This document shows positions 24,401-31,803 of a stretch of 50,155 nt of DNA, one piece after another; positions within the stretch are counted from its first letter, which is position 1, and every line of letters begins with the position of its first letter. The notes below the pieces were generated by a model. It was not told the DNA's origin. It did not search any database and saw only the letters and a program-made list of their open reading frames with translations. The translations under genes were made by a program, and so were the position numbers. This stretch comes from an uncultured Alistipes sp. (GTDB lineage: Bacteria; Bacteroidota; Bacteroidia; Bacteroidales; Rikenellaceae): assembly GCF_949296715.1 (NCBI RefSeq), contig NZ_CASFQD010000004.1, positions 1 to 50,155 on the forward strand. The letters are read 5' to 3'.

Positions 24401-24822
24401 GTCTGGGCGGCGTCGTCTTCTCGCGCACGCAGGCCATGCTCGACAACTACGGTGTGTCGGAGGCTACGGCTGCGGCCCGCGACCTGGGCTACGTCTCGAT
24501 CAACGGCGGCGACCGCATCGACCCGCAGGTATGGTACACGACCGTCGGCGGCGGCAACTCCATCCCGCAGTACTACACCTACTCGGCTACGAACGTCCGC
24601 CTGCAGGAGGCTTCGATCGGCTATACGATCCCGCGCAAGGCGCTGCGTGGCGTCTGCGAGATCACCGTATCGCTCGTGGGCCGCAACCTGTGGATGATCT
24701 ACAACAAGGCGCCGTTCGATCCGGAGAGCATCGCCACGACGGGCAACTTCTATCAGGGTATCGACTACTTCATGATGCCTTCGATGCGCAACATCGGTTT
24801 CAACGTGCGACTCAAATTCTAA
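21442..24822 (+). CDS. SusC/RagA TonB-dependent transporter with STN domain
   Basis: This 1126-residue outer-membrane transporter has a signal peptide (about residues 1-30, ending SLSVFAQS). The STN signalling domain lies at about 31-105 (TINLKNVPIEQVMRELEQQT). A carboxypeptidase-regulatory-like domain lies at about 112-190 (GQVLDASNLPVIGAAVIIKG). A TonB-box-like segment (VVDAVVVTALG) is followed by the plug (LNGKVAGVTIN, DGVPMYASTSS, LNGAAAAALYGSDAANGAII) and a long barrel ending in NVRLKF. The STN domain marks it as the signalling partner of the FecR/ECF pair upstream. It imports oligosaccharides captured by SusD, which follows after 12 bases. The substrate, high-mannose N-glycan pieces, is inferred from the enzymes downstream. 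Confidence 0.93.
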   Translation: MNKTVFHKICTLFRFALTLVLCAGSLSVFAQSQDLVTINLKNVPIEQVMRELEQQTKYVFLNKDVDVKQTVSLDVKEMPVPEALSALFSSRNIDFKIEAKHIVISNKSAARTSDGPVVVEGQVLDASNLPVIGAAVIIKGTTIGVSTDIDGRFSLQVPPPADAAVLVINYLGYEEVEIPVGNRTRIDVTLKEESQVVDAVVVTALGIKRSEKALSYNVQQVDSESILANKDVNFINSLNGKVAGVTINASSSGVGGASKVVMRGEKSILQSSNALYVIDGVPMYASTSSAGTEFSSQGTSEPIADINPEDIESMSVLNGAAAAALYGSDAANGAIIITTKKGKAGTLSVTVSSNTEVSMPFVMPQFQTRYGTGDLSSSEGSATYSWGARLNKFNYQGYDPYDDYFQVGVTGTESVSLSTGTEKNQTYFSAASVNSRGIVPNNSYDRYNFTFRNTTSFLKDKMTLDVSASYVKQEDRNMTNQGIYNNPLVGAYLFPRGNDWNDIKMYERYDAARKIYTQYWPVGDAGMTMQNPYWINYRNLRENSKDRYMLSAQLSYDILDWLNVSGRLRIDNSVNDYTEKFYATTNTQLTESSNNGLYGITRTKDRQTYGDVLVNINKTFGEDWSLQANLGASISDMKSDAMKVRGPIADGGDAFGDEKVGLANFFAIQNLSPSRTERMQEGWREQTQSVFLSAEIGYKNTYFLTLTGRNDWPSQLAGPRSNTSSYFYPSIGGSVVLSQIIPNMPENLSYIKVRGSYASVGVAFERFLANPRYEWSGSLQQWANTTQYPIENLKPERTKSFEVGLNMRFLKHFELDVTYYNAKTANQTFDPQLPVSGWSKIYLQTGSVRNQGVELALNYRNTWNKFSWNTSYTFSANENKIISLSDNAVNPVTGETLNLSLLNMGGLGDTRFLLKEGGTMGDLYSLVDLKRDSNNNIYVDQNGQLATEKLSSDRYIKLGSVLPDANMAWRNDFRWNNFNFGFMVSARLGGVVFSRTQAMLDNYGVSEATAAARDLGYVSINGGDRIDPQVWYTTVGGGNSIPQYYTYSATNVRLQEASIGYTIPRKALRGVCEITVSLVGRNLWMIYNKAPFDPESIATTGNFYQGIDYFMMPSMRNIGFNVRLKF

Positions 24823-24834
24823 AGACTTACGACC

Positions 24835-26442
24835 ATGAAACATACAATCAGCAAGATATTTGCCGGCGCACTGCTCCTGGGCACCGTGTCGTGTACGGCG
24901 AATTATTTGGACATCAACTCGAACCCCTACCAGCCGGGCGACCTGACGGCCGACGACTACGCGCTGGGGTCGGCCATGAACTCGCTGGCCGGCGGTGTGA
25001 TCTCGTCGGACGTCAACACGACGCAGTTCACCGAGGCCCTGATGGGCGGTCCGATGGCCGGATACTTTGCTCCCGCGAATGCCGGTTGGAAGAACACCAT
25101 CGCCAACTACAACCCGACGGACGACTGGACCAACGTGCTGCTCAAGTCTGGCAAGGTGATTCCGGTGATCTATACCAACCTCGGCATCATCGAGACCGTC
25201 TCGGAGCAGACCGGTTCGCCCGTGCCCCTGGCCATCGCCAACATCATCAAGGTAGCCGCCATGCACCGCATTACGGATACCTACGGCCCGATTCCCTACT
25301 CGAAAATCGGTGCCGACGGCAGCATCAACACGCCCTATGACTCGGTTGAGGAGATTTACATGACCTTCTTCGACGAGCTCGACGCGTCGATCGCCACGCT
25401 GAACGAGAATTCGGAGTACAAGCTCGTGGCTACGGCCGACTACGTCTACAGCGGTGACATCAAGAAGTGGATCCGTTTCGCCAACTCGCTCAAGCTGCGT
25501 CTTGCCATCCGTATCGCCAACGTCAGCCCCGATGTGGCCCGCGAGAAGGCCGAGGAGGCTGTCAACGATCCGGGCGGTCTGATCACGTCGAATGCCGACA
25601 ACGCCGCATGGAACTACTTCGGCAGCGTGCAGAACCCGCTCTTCGTGGCCGTGAACTACAACCCCGCCACGCACGATGACGGTACGCAGTGTATCACGAC
25701 GGGTGATACGCACGCCGCAGCCGATATCATCTGCTACATGAACGGATACTCCGATCCCCGCCGCGAGATGTACTTCACCAAGAGCGAGTGGGAGGGTTAC
25801 GACTATGTGGGCCTGCGTCACGGTATCGTGATTCCCGACCACAACACCATCGGTCACAAGTTCTCGGGCCCGAACGTCAAGGCCAGCGATGCTCTGCAGT
25901 GGATGAACGCCGCCGAGGTTGCCTTCCTGCGCGCCGAGGGTGTCGCCGTCTACGGCTTCAACATGGGCGGCACGGCCAAGGATTTCTACGAGCAGGGTGT
26001 CCGCCTGTCGTTCGAGCAGTGGGGCGTAACGGGAGCCGATACCTACCTGGCACAGGAGACGGCTCTGCCCGAGCTTTACGACGATCCGTCGGGTTCGAAC
26101 GACTACAACGTGCAGCTCTCGACGCTTTCGGTAAAATGGGTTGACGGTTCGGTGGATGAGATGCAGGAGCGCATCCTGATCCAGAAGTGGATCGCCAACT
26201 ATCCGCTGGGCAACGAGGCCTGGGCCGACTACCGCCGCACGGGGTATCCGCACCTGATTCCCGCTACCGCCGCCGGCAACATGAGCAACGGCGAGGTGGA
26301 TTCCAACCGCGGTGCACGCCGTATGCGTTATCCGCTTGACGAGTATGTCAGCAACGCGCAGAACGTACAGAATGCCGTATCCACGCTGCTGGGCGGTCCC
26401 GACCTGATGTCGACCGACCTGTGGTGGGCGAAAAAGAACTAA
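24835..26442 (+). CDS. SusD/RagB-like glycan-binding lipoprotein
   Basis: The 535-residue lipoprotein has a signal ending GALLLGTVSC, then TANYLDINSNPYQPG, typical of SusD-like group 2 proteins. TPR-type helices make up the body (MHRITDTYGPIPYSKIG, WIRFANSLKLRLAIRIA, QWMNAAEVAFLRAEG), and the C-terminus has EMQERILIQKWIANYPLGNE. It caps the SusC barrel at the cell surface and binds the incoming glycan. It is part of the operon that starts at susC. Confidence 0.92.
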   Translation: MKHTISKIFAGALLLGTVSCTANYLDINSNPYQPGDLTADDYALGSAMNSLAGGVISSDVNTTQFTEALMGGPMAGYFAPANAGWKNTIANYNPTDDWTNVLLKSGKVIPVIYTNLGIIETVSEQTGSPVPLAIANIIKVAAMHRITDTYGPIPYSKIGADGSINTPYDSVEEIYMTFFDELDASIATLNENSEYKLVATADYVYSGDIKKWIRFANSLKLRLAIRIANVSPDVAREKAEEAVNDPGGLITSNADNAAWNYFGSVQNPLFVAVNYNPATHDDGTQCITTGDTHAAADIICYMNGYSDPRREMYFTKSEWEGYDYVGLRHGIVIPDHNTIGHKFSGPNVKASDALQWMNAAEVAFLRAEGVAVYGFNMGGTAKDFYEQGVRLSFEQWGVTGADTYLAQETALPELYDDPSGSNDYNVQLSTLSVKWVDGSVDEMQERILIQKWIANYPLGNEAWADYRRTGYPHLIPATAAGNMSNGEVDSNRGARRMRYPLDEYVSNAQNVQNAVSTLLGGPDLMSTDLWWAKKN

Positions 26443-26462
26443 TTAACCGAAAACCGACAACT

Positions 26463-27527
26463 ATGAAAAATATTGTAAAGAAAGGCTTGCGATTTTCCGC
26501 ACTGTTTGCCGCATCGGCCCTGCTTCTGGCTGGGTGCAGCGACTGGACGGAATATGAAAGTCTCGAGATAAAGACCCCGACGATGGACGAGGGACTTTAT
26601 GCGGACTATGTAAAGAATCTGAAGGCCTACAAGGCCGGTGCCCACAAGATCGCGATGACGTCGTTGGAGAATGCCGTAGATACTCCCGTACACCAGGCTC
26701 AGCGTCTTACCGCTCTGCCCGACAGTCTGGACGTCATCCTGCTGAACAATCCCGACAACCTCGACGCCGAGTACGTGCGTGAGATGGGCGAGGTCCGCAA
26801 GAAGGGCACGCGCGTCGGATATGCAATCAGTTTCGCCACCATCGAGTCCGAGTGGAGCGAGATGGTCAAGGCCGATGCCACGCTGACTGAGGAGCAGGCC
26901 CTGACCTACATTGCCGACCGCACGAACGAGCAGCTCGGCCTGTGCGACAAGTATCGCTATGACGGTGTTGTCTTCACCTATGTGGGCCGTTCGACGGCGA
27001 GCATGACCGAGGAGACGCTGGCACAGTACAGCGCCCGTCAGGCTGCCTTCTTCAATACGGTATCGGCATGGCGCGAGAGCCACAAGTCGGCTTTCTTCGC
27101 TTACCGCGGCAAGGCGCAGTACCTTGTCGAGGAGAGCAAGTCGCTGCTGCTCGACTGTGACTACATCATTCTGGAAACCACGTCGGCCAGCAACACCTCC
27201 GACATGACGATTGCCGCCAATGCGGCGCTTACGGCTCTTGCCGGACTGTCGGAGACCGAACCGTTCGCACCGCGCTTCATCATCACGACCGAGACGACGC
27301 GCTATGACGACGAGGACATGATCTACGGATACCTCGGTACGGTTGACGCCAACGGCAATGCCGAGCGTTCGATCCGCGGTGGTGCCGTCTGGGTGGGGCA
27401 GCCCTCCGACTTCACGCGTGCAGGCATGCTGATTCTCAATGCACAGTACGACTACTACGACAACACGCCGATCTATTTCCATCTGCGTGAGGCCATTGAC
27501 ATCATGAATCCTTCACCTAAAAACTAA
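26463..27527 (+). CDS. GH18-like lipoprotein without catalytic acids (glycan binder)
   Basis: From ATG 26463 the product is 354 residues with a lipoprotein signal (ALFAASALLLAGC). The frame is open back to 26421, but that would overlap susD and lose the signal. The fold resembles GH18 endo-beta-N-acetylglucosaminidases: LDVILLNNPDN as a beta strand, GTRVGYAISFATIESEW, and RYDGVVFTYVG at the active-site strand. The GH18 motif DxxDxDxE reads D167-G-V-V-F-T172-Y-V174 here, so both the catalytic Glu and the assisting Asp are missing. It is best seen as a surface glycan-binding pseudoenzyme. It lies between susD and the active GH18 gene, like SGBP genes in N-glycan loci. Confidence 0.75.
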   Translation: MKNIVKKGLRFSALFAASALLLAGCSDWTEYESLEIKTPTMDEGLYADYVKNLKAYKAGAHKIAMTSLENAVDTPVHQAQRLTALPDSLDVILLNNPDNLDAEYVREMGEVRKKGTRVGYAISFATIESEWSEMVKADATLTEEQALTYIADRTNEQLGLCDKYRYDGVVFTYVGRSTASMTEETLAQYSARQAAFFNTVSAWRESHKSAFFAYRGKAQYLVEESKSLLLDCDYIILETTSASNTSDMTIAANAALTALAGLSETEPFAPRFIITTETTRYDDEDMIYGYLGTVDANGNAERSIRGGAVWVGQPSDFTRAGMLILNAQYDYYDNTPIYFHLREAIDIMNPSPKN

Positions 27528-27535
27528 TCTTCGCC

Positions 27536-28687
27536 ATGAAATTCGATAAAATATCGCTGACGCTCTTCATGCTTGCCGCCGTGGCTTTCACGGGTTGCGA
27601 GAATGAGGATCCCGCGGAACATCATTTTGACAACAAGCTCTACATTTCGTCTGCCATCGTCACCGACGATCTGCTCATCCGCAATGACATTACTGGTGAT
27701 TCCCGTACGATTTCGGCCCGTCTGGCACTGCCTGCAAAGGAGGATGTGACCGTTACGTTCGAGGCACGCCCCGATTTGGCTGCGAAGTACAACATGATCT
27801 ACGGTGACAACGCCGTGGGTCTGCCTGCCGAGCACTTCGAAATGTCCGAAACGACCATTTCGATCGGTCAGGGTGACGTGACCGGTGAAGATATCGTTGT
27901 GAACTTCCTCAACACAAACGAACTGGACGGCGATCTGCGTTACGTGCTGCCCGTTGTCATCTCCGACATCAAAGGTGTATCGCTGCTCGAGAGTTCGGGT
28001 GCCGTATACTTCGTCTTCAAGGGCGCTGCCCTGATCAACGTCGTGGCCAACATCTCCGAGATGTATTTCCCGGTGAACTGGTCGAGCACGGTCAACGTGA
28101 CCCGATTGCAGACGGTCACCGTCGAGGCGCTCGTCCGTTCGTCCGACTGGGAAGCCGGTCGCGGCAATGCCCTGAGCTCCGTCTTCGGTATTGAGGGCAC
28201 GTTCCTCGTGCGTATCGGCGACGCCGACCGTCCGCGCAACCAGCTCCAGCTGGTGAACCCCAACGGCAACTGGCCTGCACCCAATGCGGCTCCGGGTCTT
28301 CCCGTCAACGAGTGGATCCACATTGCCGTGGTATGGGATGCCACGACCGGTGAGCGCATCTACTACCAGAACGGCGAGGTCGTAGCTTCCGATACGGGTG
28401 CGAGCGGCAATGTTTCGCTGAACAACAACTGCTATGTCGGCAAGTCGTATGACGACAGCCGCTGGCTGCCGGGCGAGATTTCCGAGCTGCGCATCTGGAA
28501 CATCCAGCGCACGAAGGAGCAGATTGCTTCGAACATGTACTCGGTGGATCCGACTACCGAGGGTCTGCTGGCCTACTGGAAATTCAACGAGGGAAGCGGC
28601 AACGTCATCAACGACGCCACCGGCAACGGTACGAACCTGACGGGTACGAAGACTCCCGAGTGGGTGAATGTCGAGCTTCCCGAATAA
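27536..28687 (+). CDS. DUF1735 and LamG (concanavalin A-like) surface lipoprotein
   Basis: The 383-residue protein has a lipoprotein signal (FMLAAVAFTGC) followed by ENEDPAE, an acidic surface-export type sequence. The first half is a DUF1735/BT_3987-N-like Ig domain (ISARLALPAKEDVTVTFEAR, HFEMSETTISIGQGD). The second half, about residues 175-380, is a LamG/ConA-like jelly roll (VEALVRSSDW, NEWIHIAVVWDATTGERIYY, GEISELRIWNIQRTKEQI, GLLAYWKFNEGSGN). It is most likely a surface glycan-binding protein of the locus. It lies 8 bases after the GH18-like gene and 33 before the GH18 enzyme. Confidence 0.8.
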   Translation: MKFDKISLTLFMLAAVAFTGCENEDPAEHHFDNKLYISSAIVTDDLLIRNDITGDSRTISARLALPAKEDVTVTFEARPDLAAKYNMIYGDNAVGLPAEHFEMSETTISIGQGDVTGEDIVVNFLNTNELDGDLRYVLPVVISDIKGVSLLESSGAVYFVFKGAALINVVANISEMYFPVNWSSTVNVTRLQTVTVEALVRSSDWEAGRGNALSSVFGIEGTFLVRIGDADRPRNQLQLVNPNGNWPAPNAAPGLPVNEWIHIAVVWDATTGERIYYQNGEVVASDTGASGNVSLNNNCYVGKSYDDSRWLPGEISELRIWNIQRTKEQIASNMYSVDPTTEGLLAYWKFNEGSGNVINDATGNGTNLTGTKTPEWVNVELPE

Positions 28688-28720
28688 TGTCAAGTCAAAT
28701 TACAATAGCGAAAATCTGTT

Positions 28721-30154
28721 ATGAACTTCAGATATTTTAAAATCCGCACGTTTGCTGCCGCAGCCCTCATGGCCGGAGCACTGCTCGGGGTTGCATGCTC
28801 CGAGGAGATCGAGGCCGGAAATCCGATAGATGAGACTCCCTACGAGACCATCTACGAGACGAACGGCTACCTGCTGGATCAGGCCAGCAACAAGTCTGTC
28901 GTGACGATCGCTCCGACGGGTCACGAGTACACGGCTACGCTGTCGCTGGGCCTGACACAGGAGTACAATGGAACGCTGTCTGCCGTTGCATCGTTCGACG
29001 GGGACTACCTGACGACCTACAATGCCGACAACGGAACGGCCTACCAGCTCTATCCCGCCGAGCTGGTAACCTTCGCCAACGAAGGCGCCTTCACCGTGAA
29101 CGCCGAGGATGCCTCCAAGGCTACGGTGACGATGACCGTTTCGCCCAGTTCGGAACTCGAGGCCGGTGTCATCTATGCCATTCCGGTGGTCGTGAAGGCC
29201 GACGGCATCACGCTCAAGGAGGAGGCTTCGCACTGCCTTTACCTGATCAACGGCGATACGGAGCAGGCCGGGAACTTCGCCGACTGCGACAAGGGCGAAG
29301 GTCATCCCAAGGCGTTCCTCTTCTTCGAGGTAAACGGTACCAACCCGCTCAATGCCCTGACCTTCAAGCTCGAGAACGGCAAGCTGCTGTGGGATGTTGT
29401 CGTGCTCTTCGCAGCCAACATCAACTGGGATGCCGAGGCCGGCCGTGCCTATGTCAACTGCAACCCGAACGTGCAGTTCCTGCTCGACAACAACGAGACC
29501 TATCTCCAGCCGCTGCGCAAGCGCGGTATCAAGGTGCTGCTGGGTCTGCTCGGCAACCACGACCAGGCCGGTCTGGCGCAGCTCTCCGAGATCGGTGCGC
29601 GTGACTTCGCCGCCGAAGTGGCCGAGTATGTCTACGCCTACAACCTCGACGGCGTGAACTACGACGACGAGTACTCGACCTCGCCCGATCTGTCGAATCC
29701 CTACTTCGCTTCGCGTTCGCAGGAAGCTGCCGCACGCCTGTGCTACGAGACCAAGCAGCTGATGCCCGACAAACTGGTGACGGTCTTCGATTACGGCTCC
29801 ATGTACGGAGCAGAGAGCGTGGACGGCGTGGATGCCGACGAATGGATCGACGTGGTGGTAGCCAACTACGGCAGCCGCGCCTATCCGATCGGCAACATGA
29901 CCAATGCCAAGTGCTCGGGCATCTCCATCGAGTTCAACCAGGGATGGCCCTCGATGAATTCCAGCACGGCGCAGAACATCCTTGACCGCAATTACGGCTG
30001 GATCATGGGCTTCGCGCTCGCACCGGAGAACTTCGACCGTTCGTATTCCATGCTGTCGGGTGTGGAGACCCTCTACGGCTCGCCGCTGGCCTATCCGACT
30101 ACCTTCTACAAGAAGGACGATCCGAAGCCGTATGTCTTCCCCGACGATCTGTAA
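28721..30154 (+). CDS. GH18 endo-beta-N-acetylglucosaminidase (N-glycan)
   Basis: The 477-residue lipoprotein starts with ALMAGALLGVAC then SEEIEAGN, an acidic sequence that favours surface display. Residues of about 50-165 are a DUF1735-type domain (TATLSLGLTQEYNGTLSAVA). The GH18 barrel covers about 180-460. The active-site strand reads D310-G-V-N-Y-D315-D-E317, matching DxxDxDxE with Asn at the second place, as in several endoglycosidases; E317 would be the acid and D315 its partner. Architecture and context match EndoBT-3987 of B. thetaiotaomicron. It should cut between the two GlcNAc residues of high-mannose N-glycans at the cell surface. Preference for high-mannose over complex glycans is inferred from the GH92/GH125 genes. 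Confidence 0.88.
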   Translation: MNFRYFKIRTFAAAALMAGALLGVACSEEIEAGNPIDETPYETIYETNGYLLDQASNKSVVTIAPTGHEYTATLSLGLTQEYNGTLSAVASFDGDYLTTYNADNGTAYQLYPAELVTFANEGAFTVNAEDASKATVTMTVSPSSELEAGVIYAIPVVVKADGITLKEEASHCLYLINGDTEQAGNFADCDKGEGHPKAFLFFEVNGTNPLNALTFKLENGKLLWDVVVLFAANINWDAEAGRAYVNCNPNVQFLLDNNETYLQPLRKRGIKVLLGLLGNHDQAGLAQLSEIGARDFAAEVAEYVYAYNLDGVNYDDEYSTSPDLSNPYFASRSQEAAARLCYETKQLMPDKLVTVFDYGSMYGAESVDGVDADEWIDVVVANYGSRAYPIGNMTNAKCSGISIEFNQGWPSMNSSTAQNILDRNYGWIMGFALAPENFDRSYSMLSGVETLYGSPLAYPTTFYKKDDPKPYVFPDDL

Positions 30155-30178
30155 TAACCACATAAAACGACTACAACC

Positions 30179-31507
30179 ATGAAAAATATTTGGAAACTGA
30201 CGCTCCTCTCCGCACTGGTTCTCGGCAGCGGCATGCTTGCGGGCTGCCGCGAGGAGGAGGAGTTGAATCTGGCCGGTTATCCCCAGGTCCCGGTAGGCGT
30301 CGCCGTTGCGGATGCGGAGAATGCCGCTGCCGTTACCGTAAAGGGCTCCTACGAGGCAGGAACCGGTGCGTTGGTACTCGACGGTACCTTGAACCGCACC
30401 TATACCGTCGCGTTGGCTACGCCCAGCCCGAAGGATGCCACGCTGCGGGTGGAGGCCTTCTCGAAGAATATTCCCGAAGACCGCATCGCCATCAGCGAGA
30501 CGGAACTGTTCATCCCGGCCGGTGCCATTTCGGCGTCGGTGACCGTATCGTTGGTCGATGACGACATGACCTTCATGGCCGAAGAGGAGGGTGCCCAGAC
30601 CTATGAGCTGGGTCTCCGTCTGGTCGACATCGAAGGTTCGAAACTCGAAATGGGCCAGACCGAAGCCAAAGTAGTGGTCGAGAAGGAGGCCTATGTGGCC
30701 ACTGCATCGGTAGTGGGTGTTGACGGCGGAACTACGGCATCGTTCAAGCGCGGCTACATCGACGGGGAATTCGCCAGCGAAGACCCGATCAGCTACGAGT
30801 ACAAGGTGGTGCTGGACAAACCGGCGCTGCGCGACCTGACCTTTGCGGGCCTCTCCTCCGGTGTTCCCGAAGAGAATGCGGATGATGAGCGCTTCACGCC
30901 GCAGACCGTGACGGTCCGTGCCGGCGAACTGGAGTCGGATCCGATTGCGTGGACCATCACGGATGATTTCCTCGGAGCCAACAACGATCCTGCTTCGTTC
31001 GAAATCCTGCTTACGATGGTTCCGGAGGGTGAAGACGCTTCGGTCGTGATGTCGGAGCAGACGGGATGTACGATTACCGTCACCAAGGTCTTCGACCGGA
31101 TGACCTTTGTTGACGCCGTCGATCCGTCATGGACCGAATTCGACACGACGGGTTGGACGATCGATCCCGCTTCCATCGGCAATGTCCTGTTCGACAACAA
31201 CACCAATACGTACATTGTGGACAGAACGTTTGTGATCGATATGCAGTCCGAGAAATCCATTGCCGGATTCAAGATGACGGCTGTATACAACTACAACGGC
31301 TATCTTCCTACGCTATTCAAGATTTCTGTCTCGGATGACGGAGAATCGTGGGTTTCGTGGGGCGAGATGAACCGCTACACTGCACCGACCTCCACGGCAT
31401 TGTATATTGCACTTGTCAAATCCTCTTCGGCCCGTTATATCAAGTTCGAGGCTTTGCAGGTAACCTGGTACTATTTTGCCGAGTTCGACATCTACGGCAA
31501 AAACTGA
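30179..31507 (+). CDS. Surface lipoprotein with C-terminal F5/8 type C domain
   Basis: The 442-residue protein has a lipoprotein signal (LVLGSGMLAGC) followed by REEEELN, an acidic surface-type sequence. Two Ig-like DUF1735-type segments follow (LNRTYTVALATPSPKDATLR, ISYEYKVVLDKPALRDLTFA). The C-terminal 140 residues form a discoidin-like domain (TFVIDMQSEKSIAGFKMTAV, LFKISVSDDGESWVSWGEMN, ARYIKFEALQVTWYYFAEFD). It probably binds glycans and presents them to the GH18 enzyme. It is the last gene before the double hairpin at 31514-31596 and thus ends the susC operon. Confidence 0.8.
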   Translation: MKNIWKLTLLSALVLGSGMLAGCREEEELNLAGYPQVPVGVAVADAENAAAVTVKGSYEAGTGALVLDGTLNRTYTVALATPSPKDATLRVEAFSKNIPEDRIAISETELFIPAGAISASVTVSLVDDDMTFMAEEEGAQTYELGLRLVDIEGSKLEMGQTEAKVVVEKEAYVATASVVGVDGGTTASFKRGYIDGEFASEDPISYEYKVVLDKPALRDLTFAGLSSGVPEENADDERFTPQTVTVRAGELESDPIAWTITDDFLGANNDPASFEILLTMVPEGEDASVVMSEQTGCTITVTKVFDRMTFVDAVDPSWTEFDTTGWTIDPASIGNVLFDNNTNTYIVDRTFVIDMQSEKSIAGFKMTAVYNYNGYLPTLFKISVSDDGESWVSWGEMNRYTAPTSTALYIALVKSSSARYIKFEALQVTWYYFAEFDIYGKN

Positions 31508-31513
31508 TTGAGT

Positions 31514-31545
31514 GTTTCACGGTGCCGGTGACGGCGCCGTGAAAC
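31514..31545 (+). terminator. First hairpin after the susC operon
   Basis: GTTTCACGGTGCCG and CGGCGCCGTGAAAC (31514-31545) form a long stem with one wobble or mismatch, directly after the stop at 31507. It has no T run of its own and precedes the canonical terminator. Confidence 0.5.
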
Positions 31546-31555
31546 CGTCGTTCGA

Positions 31556-31596
31556 ACGGAGACTTTCTGTATCTGAAGGAAAGTCTCCGTTTTTTT
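31556..31596 (+). terminator. Intrinsic terminator of the susC operon
   Basis: ACGGAGACTTTC (31556-31567) pairs perfectly with GAAAGTCTCCGT (31579-31590), followed by TTTTTT. It separates the surface-protein operon from the exoglycosidase operon. Confidence 0.85.
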
Positions 31597-31611
31597 GAAT
31601 GCCGGAATGGT

Positions 31612-31619
31612 TATATTTG
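31612..31619 (+). promoter_or_regulatory. -7 box of the exoglycosidase operon
   Basis: TATATTTG matches TAnnTTTG and sits just after the terminator. It implies that the GH20-GH130-GH92 genes have their own promoter of housekeeping type, with an approximately 180-base leader before the chosen start at 31804. Confidence 0.45.
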
Positions 31620-31803
31620 CATTTTTATTCGTATTTTTGGACAAAACTCTGTGATGACAATGAACGTGTCCCGATCCCTCCCTGCAAGCCGGTTCCCCGA
31701 TGCCGTGTCCCGTGTCGGCAAGCCGGATTGTCCCGGGAATCCCGATCCGGAACCGTCGTCTTTTCCGTCGCCGGCCCGGCGACTTCCTAACCGGTTTTTG
31801 CCT

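Noticed and set aside
21490..26253. 1587-codon open frame antisense to susC and susD
   Set aside because: It is a codon-bias shadow; the sense strand encodes unmistakable SusC and SusD proteins.
31651..31803. Longer N-terminus for the GH20 protein
   Set aside because: The extension is Pro/Arg/Ser-rich, and the lipoprotein signal begins at the ATG at 31804.
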